Of a DNA stretch of 64,000 bases, positions 42,986-52,391 are shown one piece after another. Under the pieces are notes generated by a model. The model worked only from the letters and a program-made list of their open reading frames with translations, was not told the DNA's origin and searched no databases. A program made the position numbers and the translations under genes. Source of the DNA: ZC4RG29 sp964521255 (GTDB taxonomy: Bacteria; Bacteroidota; Bacteroidia; Cytophagales; Cyclobacteriaceae); contig CAZFRM010000009.1 of NCBI GenBank assembly GCA_964521255.1, forward strand, positions 1 to 64,000, given 5' to 3'. Position 1 is the first letter of the stretch. Each line of letters begins with the position of its first letter.

Positions 42986-45940
42986 ATGATTGTGAACCCT
43001 TCAGCAAAGTGCCTGCTTCTGTCTCTTATTATTTTCCTTTGTATCATATCGTGTCGTGAGAAGAGTGACTCCGTTCCTCCCGGTTTCAAAATTGAAGATG
43101 GATTTACACTTACGTTGGTTGCCAGTGAGCCCTTAATCACAGATCCTGTAGATCTGGAGTTTAATGAAAAAGGAGATGCTATGGTTCTCGAAATGCCGGG
43201 CTATCCCTTAGGAGATGAGCAAAGCAGGTTAGTGGTGTTAAAAGATAATGATGAAGATGGCATTTATGATGAGCGTATTTTATTTGCGGATAGTCTACAA
43301 CTAGCCACTTCTATTTTACCGTATAAAGAGGGTGCCTTGGTTGCTGCGCCACCTTTCTTATTGTATGTCATAGATAGGGACGGTGACAACAAAGCGGATG
43401 AAGTTGATACTCTCATGGGAGGTTTAGCAAACGAAAACCTGCAACACAATTACAACGGACTAACCTACGGAATTGACAATTGGATTTATGCTGCCAACGG
43501 TGGCAACTCTGGCATCCCTTATTGGTGGGGCGACACTACTTCAAGAATGGATCTGCGTGATCAGGACTTTAGATTTAATCTTGATGAGCGCGTGATGGAA
43601 CGCATAGGGAAGTCGGCTGGTGGATTTGAACTGGGGATGGATGAATGGGGTCACCTCTATGAAACGCACAACCTTCATCATATTTATCATCTTGTTTTTC
43701 CGGATCGTTACCGAAAAGGAATGTTGCTGGAACCGGATCATACACGTTCCAATATTTCTGACCATGAAGAAAACGGACTTGCTCGTATCTATCCAATTGG
43801 TGAACAGGAGTCGCGCGTGAATCATCCTGAACAATCAGGCTATTTCTCTGGGTCATGTGGTATAACCTGCTACGCTGGTGGAACTTTAGGCGCTGAATAC
43901 GAAAACACGGTATGGGTAGCCGATGTTGTACTCAACTTAATTCATGTTGATAGAATAAAGCCAAACGGTTCGTCATTTTCCGGGTCGCGAATGCTGGAGA
44001 AAAGAGATTTTCTTGCCAGCGCTGACAGATCATTTCGTCCTGTCAATATAACGACCGGCCCTGATGGATCGCTTTATGTAGTAGATATGTACCGCCAGGT
44101 AATTGAACATCCTGAATGGATACCGGATGAAATAGAAGAAAAAATTGACTTAAATGCTGGCAAAGACAAAGGAAGAATTTACAGGATAACCAAAAAAAAT
44201 TCGGAACCGCTTTCTTTCGATGCTAATAGCTTCAAAACCATTGAAGGCAATATAGCTGCATTGAAAAATTCTAATCCATGGGTTCGAAAGACAGCACATC
44301 GGCTTCTGGTTGATCAACCTTTAAATGAAGGTCAGTTGGAAAGTCTTGTAAAATTATTGGAAGCTGATTCTGAATGGACGCGTGTTCATGCTTTATGGAT
44401 ACTGGAAGCCAGGAACAAACTGTCGGTTGATCAACTGATGCGTGGACTGGGTGATCGCGTTAGTGGTATAAGAGAAAATGCATTGATCATCGCGGAAAAA
44501 CATTTCGATAAAAGTGAATCGCTCATTAAGAAATGCCTGGCCCTTTGCAGTGACGACGATCAGCGCGTGAGAATGCAGGCTGCGTTAACCATCAGCACAC
44601 TCGGGAGGGATAAGTTTGATCTTCATCAGGAGGATATTTTAAATGCACTTATCTCTTCAGCGTCTATGCCCTCCGATGAATGGAATATTAGCGCTATTAC
44701 CATCGCCTCTGGAGAGAGTGCTGCAGAATTGTTCAACAGGTTAGTAAAAGCTGAAGAAAATAAAATAAATGAAAAGCTCCTTTCGTCGCTCGCCCTGGTT
44801 TGTGGAGACAAAAATAACAATTCAAGGAAGGTACTTGAGTCGATCAAAAAAACAACGTTGAATGAAAATGTTAAGGAAGAAATCATTCGTCATCTGACGA
44901 AAGGAATTCATACGAATAGAGATGGTAATTCATTGTTGCCATCCATTCGCGCTCTTGAACATTCAGCCAGTATCGGCATGATTTCCGCACTTGCGAGCTT
45001 GCGTAAAAAATTAAACTTATCTGCGTCGGAAGAGTTTTTAAAGTATAGCAAGGTTGCGATAAATAAAGTGCTTGACAAATCAATTGATGATAGTATCCGG
45101 TTTCAGCAATTGTCTTTAATTGAATTTTTACCTTATGAAGGCAAGGCAGATGTTTTGTTTAAGTGCCTTAAGAATACCGAACCACTAAAGATTCAAAAAG
45201 AAGCGCTCAGGCAATTGTCAGTTTACGATGATACCCGTATTGGCGTGAGACTTGTCGCGCAATGGAAAGAGCTTGGTCCTGAAACGCGACGGCTTGCCAG
45301 CGATCTGCTGCTTTATAAAAAAGTGCACCACGATGCTTTGCTTACAGGGTTGGAGAAAGGGACCATCAACGTTGGTGAAATGAATTTCGATCTTGAGCGA
45401 CGACGCATGCTGCTATGGTGGACGGATGATGAAAATACAAAACGAAGAGCTGAAGCAATTTTTTCGGATGCCGGTGTTATGACACGGCAGGAAGCTATTG
45501 ATAAAATGAGCAGTGCGCTGACATTAGAAGGATCATCCATACGCGGTAACAAAATATTTCAGACTATGTGCAGCGCATGTCATATTTATGGATCACAAGG
45601 TGAAAATGTTGCTCCTGTATTGACTGAAATCAATCGCAAGAGCAAAGAACTCTTGTTACATGATATCCTTGACCCAAATGCGGCTGTTGATACCCGTTAC
45701 ATTAATCACCGGGTAGAGACAAAAGAAGGAGAGGTGCACATGGGTATCGTTGAAGCAGAGACTGATCAATTTATTACTATCAAAAAGATGGGCGGCTCCG
45801 GCGTGACGATCAATAAAACTGATATAAAAGATTTTGCTTCATTGGGTACCTCATTGATGATGGAAGGATTAGAAGGCAATATGACCCCGCAAGACATGGC
45901 GGATTTACTTGCTTTTTTACAGAAGGGGGAGGTGGACTAA
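42986..45940 (+). CDS. PVC-type heme-binding CxxCH lipoprotein
   Basis: A 984-residue protein. LLSLIIFLCIISC is a lipobox leader. Residues about 30-390 form a beta-propeller of the membrane-bound-dehydrogenase type (EMPGYPLGDEQSRL, SGSCGITCYAGG, GSLYVVDMYRQVIEHP). A HEAT-repeat solenoid follows (about 400-840). Near residue 861 lies the cytochrome c motif CSACH with downstream Met ligands in the tail. Such proteins are thought to be periplasmic sugar or polyol dehydrogenases that pass electrons to c-type cytochromes; the substrate is unknown. It stands alone in the window. Confidence 0.88.
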   Translation: MIVNPSAKCLLLSLIIFLCIISCREKSDSVPPGFKIEDGFTLTLVASEPLITDPVDLEFNEKGDAMVLEMPGYPLGDEQSRLVVLKDNDEDGIYDERILFADSLQLATSILPYKEGALVAAPPFLLYVIDRDGDNKADEVDTLMGGLANENLQHNYNGLTYGIDNWIYAANGGNSGIPYWWGDTTSRMDLRDQDFRFNLDERVMERIGKSAGGFELGMDEWGHLYETHNLHHIYHLVFPDRYRKGMLLEPDHTRSNISDHEENGLARIYPIGEQESRVNHPEQSGYFSGSCGITCYAGGTLGAEYENTVWVADVVLNLIHVDRIKPNGSSFSGSRMLEKRDFLASADRSFRPVNITTGPDGSLYVVDMYRQVIEHPEWIPDEIEEKIDLNAGKDKGRIYRITKKNSEPLSFDANSFKTIEGNIAALKNSNPWVRKTAHRLLVDQPLNEGQLESLVKLLEADSEWTRVHALWILEARNKLSVDQLMRGLGDRVSGIRENALIIAEKHFDKSESLIKKCLALCSDDDQRVRMQAALTISTLGRDKFDLHQEDILNALISSASMPSDEWNISAITIASGESAAELFNRLVKAEENKINEKLLSSLALVCGDKNNNSRKVLESIKKTTLNENVKEEIIRHLTKGIHTNRDGNSLLPSIRALEHSASIGMISALASLRKKLNLSASEEFLKYSKVAINKVLDKSIDDSIRFQQLSLIEFLPYEGKADVLFKCLKNTEPLKIQKEALRQLSVYDDTRIGVRLVAQWKELGPETRRLASDLLLYKKVHHDALLTGLEKGTINVGEMNFDLERRRMLLWWTDDENTKRRAEAIFSDAGVMTRQEAIDKMSSALTLEGSSIRGNKIFQTMCSACHIYGSQGENVAPVLTEINRKSKELLLHDILDPNAAVDTRYINHRVETKEGEVHMGIVEAETDQFITIKKMGGSGVTINKTDIKDFASLGTSLMMEGLEGNMTPQDMADLLAFLQKGEVD

Positions 45941-45982
45941 AATGATGGTTCGTGTTTAACATTTACATGAAGATTATTTTCT

Positions 45983-47203
45983 TTACTTACTGTAAGTGTT
46001 GCTATTAAAATATTCTATTATCTCCAGGTCAATGGGATTTTCCCGGATAACATTATAGGTCTTCCAAAAAGCTTCATTGTATGTTCCGCTTTGCAATGCC
46101 AGTGAAATGTTTTTTGATTTCTTTTTTACCAGCATTTTCCGCATCTCATCGACATCAGATGTGATTACATTGTTGATCATAATCTCACGATGATATTCTT
46201 CTGTACGCAATACTTTCTTACGAACGGTATCAAGATTCTTAATGATGTAGTGCAGCGTTGCGTAGCGCAAATAAGGAATATCCTTGTACCGCTTGAAAAT
46301 AAAAGTTTCCGTGTGCCAGGGACCAAGTGAATAATCAATTTCTTTCTTTTCACCTGTTAAGTCGAAGCGCAGAATAGCATAATCATCGTGACTGATATAA
46401 ACCTTAAAGCTGGCTGGAAACATTCGTTCATTGGGAATTTCAATCCTGATAATGGAAACCGCTTCATCGTCTATGAATGTATCTCCTTCCCATTCATAGA
46501 TAAGATTGTGAGAAAGAGTAAAAAAGCTTTTTATAAAATTCCACCCTGCCTCGTCGTTATACTTCACAAGATTTCGCTTTAACAAATGGTGCAAAGCGCT
46601 GTTGTCATAATTCCATCCTTTGTTTATCGAGCTCCTTCGAACTTCATTAATGTACACCTCTTCTTCACGTTTATTTTGTGATTTCGCCATCCCATAGCCC
46701 GGATCAAAAATAGTTACAGCAGCTTCAATAAGCGTTCCGGGATAACTGATGCTATCTGTGAAATCCACTTTCTCCCAGCTTCGATGAAATCCTTCCATTA
46801 TATACGATGTGGTGGCATACACAACAGGAATGGCTTCTCTCGCTTTTTCAATAAGTATTTTTGCTCCGTCACTGGTAACAACAACTTCATTTAAAATAAG
46901 CGGAGATTCATCAAGATATAATATTGTATCCCGCCTGATGTCAGCAACTCTGGCCATTAAAGTTTTGTAGCCAATATATGAAATCATCAGCGTGTCATCT
47001 TCAAAGTGTTGTGCTACATAAAAATCAAAATCACCGGATTGATTGCTTACACTTCCTTTTGAAGCGCCCTGTATACTGATAGTTGCATAGTGCAGCGGCT
47101 GACCTGATTTTCTGTCGACTATCCTTCCATTAAGACGAATAGCATCTTGTGCAGACACAGAAGTAGTAATCAAAAAGATCCAACTTACTATTCCTTTCTT
47201 CAT
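45983..47203 (-). CDS. CarboxypepD_reg-like exported protein
   Basis: A protein of 406 residues from the ATG at 47203 (MKKGIVSWIFLITTSVSAQ), a signal peptide; an earlier in-frame ATG at 47227 is less likely. Residues about 25-105 form a carboxypeptidase regulatory-like Ig domain (LNGRIVDRKSGQPLHYATI, SYIGYKTL), then a LNEVVVTSDGAKILIEKARE segment and a beta-rich domain of unknown function seen in many Bacteroidota envelope proteins. It is the last gene of the PadR operon, 40 bp after the SUMF1 gene. Confidence 0.82.
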   Translation of the reverse strand: MKKGIVSWIFLITTSVSAQDAIRLNGRIVDRKSGQPLHYATISIQGASKGSVSNQSGDFDFYVAQHFEDDTLMISYIGYKTLMARVADIRRDTILYLDESPLILNEVVVTSDGAKILIEKAREAIPVVYATTSYIMEGFHRSWEKVDFTDSISYPGTLIEAAVTIFDPGYGMAKSQNKREEEVYINEVRRSSINKGWNYDNSALHHLLKRNLVKYNDEAGWNFIKSFFTLSHNLIYEWEGDTFIDDEAVSIIRIEIPNERMFPASFKVYISHDDYAILRFDLTGEKKEIDYSLGPWHTETFIFKRYKDIPYLRYATLHYIIKNLDTVRKKVLRTEEYHREIMINNVITSDVDEMRKMLVKKKSKNISLALQSGTYNEAFWKTYNVIRENPIDLEIIEYFNSNTYSK

Positions 47204-47243
47204 ATTGACCAATATTAACACAAACACAAAAAGATGAAAGCAG

Positions 47244-48476
47244 TTACTCTACAACCTCCATAAACACCCTGAAACCAAGGTTACCAGCAGGCTCTGAATA
47301 TTCATGAATACTCATCATTGTACTCTCTTCGGGAGAATGATCCCAACTTCCTCCACATGCTTTTCCTTTTTCGTTAATCATTTCTTCAACGTTGCCGACA
47401 ACATCATACAAGCCCATGCCATTCGAAAAATACGAGGCTACTTTTCCCGTGAGAAGATAACCATCACCACCTGGCTTTTGAAGAAAGCATGAAACACTTT
47501 CCTCGGGTATTTTGAAATTTCCCATCCAGCAATTCTTGTTGTTTTGCGCCCTGTTCCGGTAATCATGCGCGCCATACCATGGATAGAGGATATCATTCCC
47601 TTTTACAGCCATCATGATTTTCTTATTCGGAATCATTTCGCCTGGAATTTTAGGTATGCCTACCTCAACTTCATTTTCTTCAATATTCCACGATTGAAAT
47701 TTCTTATACCCCAACGCGGCTATTTGCCACTCTTTTAACGTTGGGAGCCTGAAAACAACTTTACTGAATTTCTTTTTACCTTCTTCATTGTTGTATTGAG
47801 ATGAAAGCCATTCACAATACGCTTCAGCAGCTTCGTGAGAAATGTTTACGATGGGGTACTTATCATAGTCAATGCTGTATTTCGTTTCTTTCGATTCCTG
47901 GTAGGGGAGGTGATAGCCTTTGAAGAATGTCAGCATAGGACCTTCGTATTTGCGAATATCAGGTTTGTACTTTTCATAAAGATTTTTTTGGTTGGATTGA
48001 ATGAGGTAGTTAAGAAACTGATTGTATTGTTCATTTGTGACTTCTGTTTCTCCGGCGTACAGATTTCCTTTTACGAGCTTCATGGAAGACTCTGTTTTCT
48101 TATGCTCAAATTTATACATACGCTTTGCCAGTATCTTTACCTCATCAAGTACAGTAGCAACCTCTGTCAATGCAAAAGATATCTCGCTGGACGAATTGAT
48201 CTCTGCGACTTTCTTCTTAACCGTCAGGTAGCCTACATAGGAGACAAAGAGGGTGTCATTTAAAGATCTTGTGGAAATGAAAAGTTCAAAATGTCCATCA
48301 GAATCTGTGATGGTCCCGTGAGCGATTCCAACTAACCCAACACTGGCATTAATGAGAGGTTGCTTTGTCTTTAAATCAAGGACAACTCCTTTAAGAATAA
48401 TTTCTTGTGCTTCGCAGATCGTCATAACACTCCATGCCAGGATATAGCTCATGAAAATGATCTTCATTTTATTCAT
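47244..48476 (-). CDS. CarboxypepD_reg / SUMF1 (formylglycine-enzyme-like) fusion
   Basis: A 410-residue protein with leader IIFMSYILAWSVMTICEAQ. Residues about 25-105 are a carboxypeptidase regulatory-like domain (GVVLDLKTKQPLINASVGL). The C-terminal part is a SUMF1/FGE-sulfatase fold: GETEVTNEQYNQFLNYL, AAEAYCEWLSSQ, FRLPTLKEWQIAALG, GLYDVVGNVEEM, GGSWDHSPEE and GFRVFMEV. Most bacterial SUMF1 proteins are structural (as in gliding GldJ/GldK) and not true formylglycine enzymes, and the C-terminal active-site Cys pair is not evident here. Overlaps the upstream permease gene by 8 bp. Confidence 0.84.
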   Translation of the reverse strand: MNKMKIIFMSYILAWSVMTICEAQEIILKGVVLDLKTKQPLINASVGLVGIAHGTITDSDGHFELFISTRSLNDTLFVSYVGYLTVKKKVAEINSSSEISFALTEVATVLDEVKILAKRMYKFEHKKTESSMKLVKGNLYAGETEVTNEQYNQFLNYLIQSNQKNLYEKYKPDIRKYEGPMLTFFKGYHLPYQESKETKYSIDYDKYPIVNISHEAAEAYCEWLSSQYNNEEGKKKFSKVVFRLPTLKEWQIAALGYKKFQSWNIEENEVEVGIPKIPGEMIPNKKIMMAVKGNDILYPWYGAHDYRNRAQNNKNCWMGNFKIPEESVSCFLQKPGGDGYLLTGKVASYFSNGMGLYDVVGNVEEMINEKGKACGGSWDHSPEESTMMSIHEYSEPAGNLGFRVFMEVVE

Positions 48477-51075
48477 ACTTTAATGTATCAACAGGATTGA
48501 GCAATGCCCCTTTTATTCCATGGTAGCCAGAGGTGATAAGTGTGATAGTGAGCGCTATTGCCACGGGGATTACAAAATACCAAGGTGTAAGATCAATATG
48601 ATAGGCAAAGTTTTGTAGCCACTTTTCAGAGAGAAACCAAATGACCGGAAAGGAAACGATGACTGCGATAAGTAAAAACTGAAAAAAGCTTTTGATATGA
48701 AGAATGAATAGCTGCACCACGCTGGCGCCGACCACTTTCCTGATTCCCATTTCTTTTGTTCGCAATGAAGCCAGCAAGGCAGAGATGCTAAAGATCCCAA
48801 GACAGGAAACAATAATGGAAATGACGAGACCTGTTTCAAAGATGCTTTTTACTTCATAGTCTTTTTTATACAGACTGAAATATTTTGAATCCAGGTATTC
48901 CCATTCAAAAGGAGTTTCAGGCCATTGTGATTTGTAAATAGCTTCGATTGCCTGGACCAGGTTCTGTGCATGGAGTGGATTGGTTTTTATATAAATAAAC
49001 TGGCTAACCCAATTTTCATCTGCAAGAAAAATGATCATGGGCTCGATCTTGTTATGAAGGGAGGCAAAATTGAAATCGCGCGCAACGCCAATAACTTCAC
49101 CCTGACGATAAGATTCATTCTGACCGGTCACAGGACCATCAATCTTTTTACCGATAGGATCTTTCCATCCAAATTCACGCGCCGCTGTTTCATTGATGAT
49201 GAATGATCCGTAATAATCATCTGTATGATTTTTATCGAAAGCCCGCCCTTGTATAATCTTAATATTCAGTGCATCAAAATAATCATGACCACAGATCATC
49301 ATGGGAGCCAGCAATTGCTCCATTCCATTTTCAGTCTCAACACTGAATACATATTTGGTTTCAATGACACCGGGGTAATATGAGCTACCATCTACTTTGG
49401 CTACACCGGCAAGATTTCTAACGGCCTCATTAAAGGCCAGCACCTGGGAATCGTTTCTATTGCGAAGTGTAACAACAATAGTGTTCTGGTCATCAAATCC
49501 TTTATCGGCTTCGTGAATAAAATGGAACTGATCAACGATGATAATGATCAGTGCAATCATGATAATGGAGAAGGAAAGTTGTGTACCGACCAGTATTTTT
49601 CTCAAGGGTATTCCGCTTTGCCGCGCGGTTACTTTTCCTTTCAGCAAACTTACGATGTGCCCAATTCTGGAGAGCAGAAAACCGTTTAGTTTTGAAGCGG
49701 CTAAAAGTAAAACCAGAAAACTGCAGCCAATAAATATAAATAGCGGATTTGTAATAATGTGTTTGTCAAAATGAATGGACAAATATGTATCACTGGCTGT
49801 CCAGCCGATGTACCCAAGAAGTAATGCGGTAGGCACAGCTATTAAAAGGGTAAGCAGTGCATCAGAGAAAATGATTCTGTTGTGATTGCCTTCCAGTCCG
49901 CCGAATACTTTTAAAATACCAATCCTTTTAATGTTAGCGGTAAGCTCCGCCATAGTAAGATTGAGGTAGTTGATCACTCCTGTAATAAAGAAAAGAGTAA
50001 TCACGGCAAGCAGGATTAACAAGTTGCTTTTGCTGCTGGTTGCAACAATATCCTCGTCTAGTATTTCACCGTGTTGTATGCCGGTGATTTTCTGAAAGAT
50101 TGGTTCGTAGGTGGCCTTATACTCACGCGCTACTAATTCATGAAAGGTGGCAAGTACAGGGTTGATCTTTTCACTGAGATCATCAATGCTGGCTTCAGGT
50201 CTTAACAGTAAGTACGTATAGGCATTCAGATTTCCCCAATCGTCCCAACGTTCATATGTTTCCCAGGAGATAAGCGCATCAAATTTAAGATGAGAATTGA
50301 CCGGAACATCATTTATAACACCCGTTACTTCCAGTGAAATGTTTCCGTATTCAACCATGCGGCCCAGCGGATCATCTTTTCCGAAAAATTTTGTAGCCAC
50401 GCTTTTCGTCAATACAATTTTATCGGGACCAGCCAGCGCCTTCGTTGTTCCCTGGAGGATGTCAAAAGAAAGAATTTGCAGGAAGTTACTGTCAGCCGCG
50501 AGCGTTACTTCATTGTAATAAATTTCATTCCCTACATGGAAGACGGGTTTATCTTCATACATAAAACGGAAATAGTTTTCCACCTCGGGGATACCTTCCT
50601 TCAAAGCTGCTCCAATGGGAAGAGGGGTGACGGCGTAGTGGGTAATCTGATCTTGAAAAGTCACTTTCGACGTAACACGATAAATACGATCATACTTTTT
50701 ATGGAATTGATCAAAGGTAAGTTCATTGACAGCGAAGGCTGTGAGCAACAACACAAAGGCAAGACAAATAGCCAGGCCAAGTGCTTTGACAGAGAAGATC
50801 ATCTTGTTTCGTCCGGCGTTTCTCCATGCAATTTTAAAATTGAAATTCCACAGAGCCTGTTGCAGATGTTGATTGCGTTGTGTTCGCCTGATATTCGACC
50901 AACGGAAAAAACGAAGAATGTCCCAGGCATATTTAATATCCGCCCAGCGTTTACCATCCTTATTGATCCGCTCAAAATACAATTCGTGCGCATCACCTTG
51001 GATCTCTTCCAGAAAGTCTGGATTGCAATACCATTGGAGAAATCGATCTATCCACTTCGGTGGCTGATGGCTCAT
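48469..51075 (-). CDS. ABC transporter permease, MacB/FtsX type, with permease prefix domain
   Basis: An 868-residue inner-membrane protein. Residues 1-90 form the soluble permease-prefix region (PPKWIDRFLQWYCNPDFLEEIQGDAHELY), typical of Bacteroidota permeases paired with PadR. Then come a MacB-type transmembrane/periplasmic core (AWRNAGRNKMIFSVKALGLA) and two FtsX repeats, each with three helices. No ATPase is in this operon, so it must share one or act in other ways. Overlaps the PadR gene by 4 bp and the SUMF1 gene by 8 bp; PadR is presumably its repressor. Confidence 0.9.
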   Translation of the reverse strand: MSHQPPKWIDRFLQWYCNPDFLEEIQGDAHELYFERINKDGKRWADIKYAWDILRFFRWSNIRRTQRNQHLQQALWNFNFKIAWRNAGRNKMIFSVKALGLAICLAFVLLLTAFAVNELTFDQFHKKYDRIYRVTSKVTFQDQITHYAVTPLPIGAALKEGIPEVENYFRFMYEDKPVFHVGNEIYYNEVTLAADSNFLQILSFDILQGTTKALAGPDKIVLTKSVATKFFGKDDPLGRMVEYGNISLEVTGVINDVPVNSHLKFDALISWETYERWDDWGNLNAYTYLLLRPEASIDDLSEKINPVLATFHELVAREYKATYEPIFQKITGIQHGEILDEDIVATSSKSNLLILLAVITLFFITGVINYLNLTMAELTANIKRIGILKVFGGLEGNHNRIIFSDALLTLLIAVPTALLLGYIGWTASDTYLSIHFDKHIITNPLFIFIGCSFLVLLLAASKLNGFLLSRIGHIVSLLKGKVTARQSGIPLRKILVGTQLSFSIIMIALIIIIVDQFHFIHEADKGFDDQNTIVVTLRNRNDSQVLAFNEAVRNLAGVAKVDGSSYYPGVIETKYVFSVETENGMEQLLAPMMICGHDYFDALNIKIIQGRAFDKNHTDDYYGSFIINETAAREFGWKDPIGKKIDGPVTGQNESYRQGEVIGVARDFNFASLHNKIEPMIIFLADENWVSQFIYIKTNPLHAQNLVQAIEAIYKSQWPETPFEWEYLDSKYFSLYKKDYEVKSIFETGLVISIIVSCLGIFSISALLASLRTKEMGIRKVVGASVVQLFILHIKSFFQFLLIAVIVSFPVIWFLSEKWLQNFAYHIDLTPWYFVIPVAIALTITLITSGYHGIKGALLNPVDTLKYE

Positions 51076-51410
51076 ACGAATTTCAGGGAAAAGTTGGGAA
51101 CACGTTTGTAAAGCTCCAACTTGAGTTTCATGTTTTCCTCAAGTGTTTTCTTTCCACTCACGGTAAGGGTGAAATAGCGTTTTCTTCTGCCGCCGCGTTC
51201 TTGTGTAGCGCCGCCCATTTTTGATTTCAAAAAGCCTTTTCGCTCAAGTCTTTTCAGCACTTCATGTACAGCGCTAATGTTCACATCGCGTCCTGCTTCC
51301 TGCGAAATATAGTTCATGATGGAGACGCCGTATGCATCATCCAGCAGGGAGGCGGCGGAGAGAAGCACCAGCTCCTCAAATTCTCCGAGATAATATCCTT
51401 TCGTGTTCAT
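51072..51410 (-). CDS. PadR family transcriptional regulator
   Basis: A 112-residue winged-helix protein: LGEFEELVLLSAASLLDDAYG opens the HTH, HEVLKRLERKGFLKSK is the recognition helix and wing, and GGRRKRYFTLTVSGKKTLEE is the PadR wing and dimer helix. It leads the operon, overlapping the permease by 4 bp, so it probably autoregulates the whole unit in response to a ligand or envelope stress. Confidence 0.92.
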   Translation of the reverse strand: MNTKGYYLGEFEELVLLSAASLLDDAYGVSIMNYISQEAGRDVNISAVHEVLKRLERKGFLKSKMGGATQERGGRRKRYFTLTVSGKKTLEENMKLKLELYKRVPNFSLKFV

Positions 51411-51415
51411 ATATG

Positions 51416-51459
51416 TTATACAAACGTGAATCTAATTAATATATTTCATATTTGTATAA
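51416..51459. promoter_or_regulatory. Candidate PadR operator, inverted TTATACAAA
   Basis: TTATACAAA at 51416-51424 and TTTGTATAA at 51451-51459 are exact reverse complements separated by 26 bases, starting 6 bp upstream of the PadR start codon. The position fits autoregulation. Confidence 0.45.
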
Positions 51460-51610
51460 GAAATGTTCTTATTACCGAATAAGGTAGGAGGCTGTTTACT
51501 TAATTTTTAACGGATATTTCGTGAAAGTATTTTCTCAATAAAGCAAAATGCTGTATCCACATTTCAACACTCACTAAAACAGAATCGATTTAAAGGAATA
51601 GCTGGTCTTA

Positions 51611-51763
51611 TCATTCATTCAGTTTGCTTCCGCAATACTTACAAAATATTGCATCGCTGTCGTGATTTTGCTCCATGCAATTCGGGCACGTTTGTGTTGA
51701 TAGTTTTTCTTTTTGTTTCAGATGGATCATCTCGGATGAAACAATTCCGGTAGGAACGGCAAT
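51611..51763 (-). pseudogene. Duplicated 3' end of an ion-channel gene
   Basis: In frame it reads IAVPTGIVSSEMIHLKQKEK and onward through CPNC and CKYCGSKLNE to a stop, identical in protein to the end of the channel gene at 52392. Five base differences are seen over the segment and all five are synonymous, with a sixth possible Ile codon change at the junction. The fragment ends at the GxxExxY element. Confidence 0.82.
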
Positions 51764-51846
51764 GCAGTTATTGTCTCAACCAGGATTTAATGGATTTACT
51801 TATTACCCTGATTTAGGAGCACGGTACTTTTTATTGAATAACCTTT

Positions 51847-52233
51847 TCACTCTAAACTTGTAGTTCCAAAATTTATCAGCATCCCGACTTCCATGTTATA
51901 TGCTTCAAGATAATTCAGCGCTTGTGCCAGGTGAACGTCTTCTAGTTTGACTATTGCTTTCAACTCAACCATAATGAGTTTCTCTACAAAAAAGTCAACT
52001 CTCCTTGTTCCGATATCCTTTTCACGATAATATATCCCCATTTCTTTCTCTCGTTCAAAGGTCAAATTCTGATAAGGCATTTCTATTTCCATTGCTCGCT
52101 GATAAATCACTTCCTGCCTGCGGGCCGTACTGCCCTTCGGCAGGCAGGCCTGAAATCCATTGCCTAAGGCGCTATGCACTTTCATAGCTGAACCTATAAT
52201 TCTCTTGGTAACCTCCTCGTATTTATATTCCAT
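51847..52233 (-). CDS. GxxExxY protein with an in-frame hairpin insertion
   Basis: A 128-residue protein of the GxxExxY family, a PD-(D/E)XK-like fold; the conserved core is VDFFVEKLIMVELKAI with Asp and Glu-x-Lys as possible nuclease residues. Function is unknown and the family is often found in mobile multi-copy contexts. The defining motif should read GFQEVIY, but 12 residues (ACLPKGSTARRQ) split it between GFQ and EVIY. They are encoded by a 36-bp REP-like palindrome (52114-52149) that keeps the frame. Confidence 0.85.
   Translation of the reverse strand: MEYKYEEVTKRIIGSAMKVHSALGNGFQACLPKGSTARRQEVIYQRAMEIEMPYQNLTFEREKEMGIYYREKDIGTRRVDFFVEKLIMVELKAIVKLEDVHLAQALNYLEAYNMEVGMLINFGTTSLE
52114..52149. 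repeat. REP-like hairpin inserted in the GxxExxY gene
   Basis: Palindrome with 9-bp outer arms CCTGCCTGC / GCAGGCAGG and inner arms GGGC / GCCC. It lies inside the coding sequence in a multiple of three, so translation is preserved. CAG repeats at both edges on the coding strand hint at a 3-bp target duplication. Confidence 0.8.
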
Positions 52234-52391
52234 TGTTTAAGGGGATTGTACTTGTTTATCTATTGCTTTGATTATGGGCTGGCATGGCCTTCTAATCCGA
52301 TCGAAGATAATCAGATATAAATAAAATTCAAGTTCTGGCATTCAATCTGGGCAATCCTTTAATTAGTCAAATCCTGGTTCAGACAGGCTTA

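Larger units (their letters stand above)
51773..52384 (-). mobile_element. GxxExxY gene element with inverted ends
   Basis: The left end GTCTCAACCAGGATTT (51773-51788) is the inverted copy (15 of 16) of the right end AAATCCTGGTTCAGAC (52369-52384). The 612-bp unit contains one gene, for a GxxExxY protein. A solo left end occurs at 42853. It carries no transposase, so it would depend on functions elsewhere. Confidence 0.6.

Noticed and set aside
42986..45940. Quinoprotein alcohol dehydrogenase
   Set aside because: The propeller lacks PQQ-enzyme repeats and signature; HEAT plus CxxCH order matches the PVC-type heme-binding family.
47244..48476. True formylglycine-generating (sulfatase-activating) enzyme
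   Set aside because: No sulfatase nearby and the C-terminal active-site cysteine pair is not evident, so only the SUMF1 fold is claimed.
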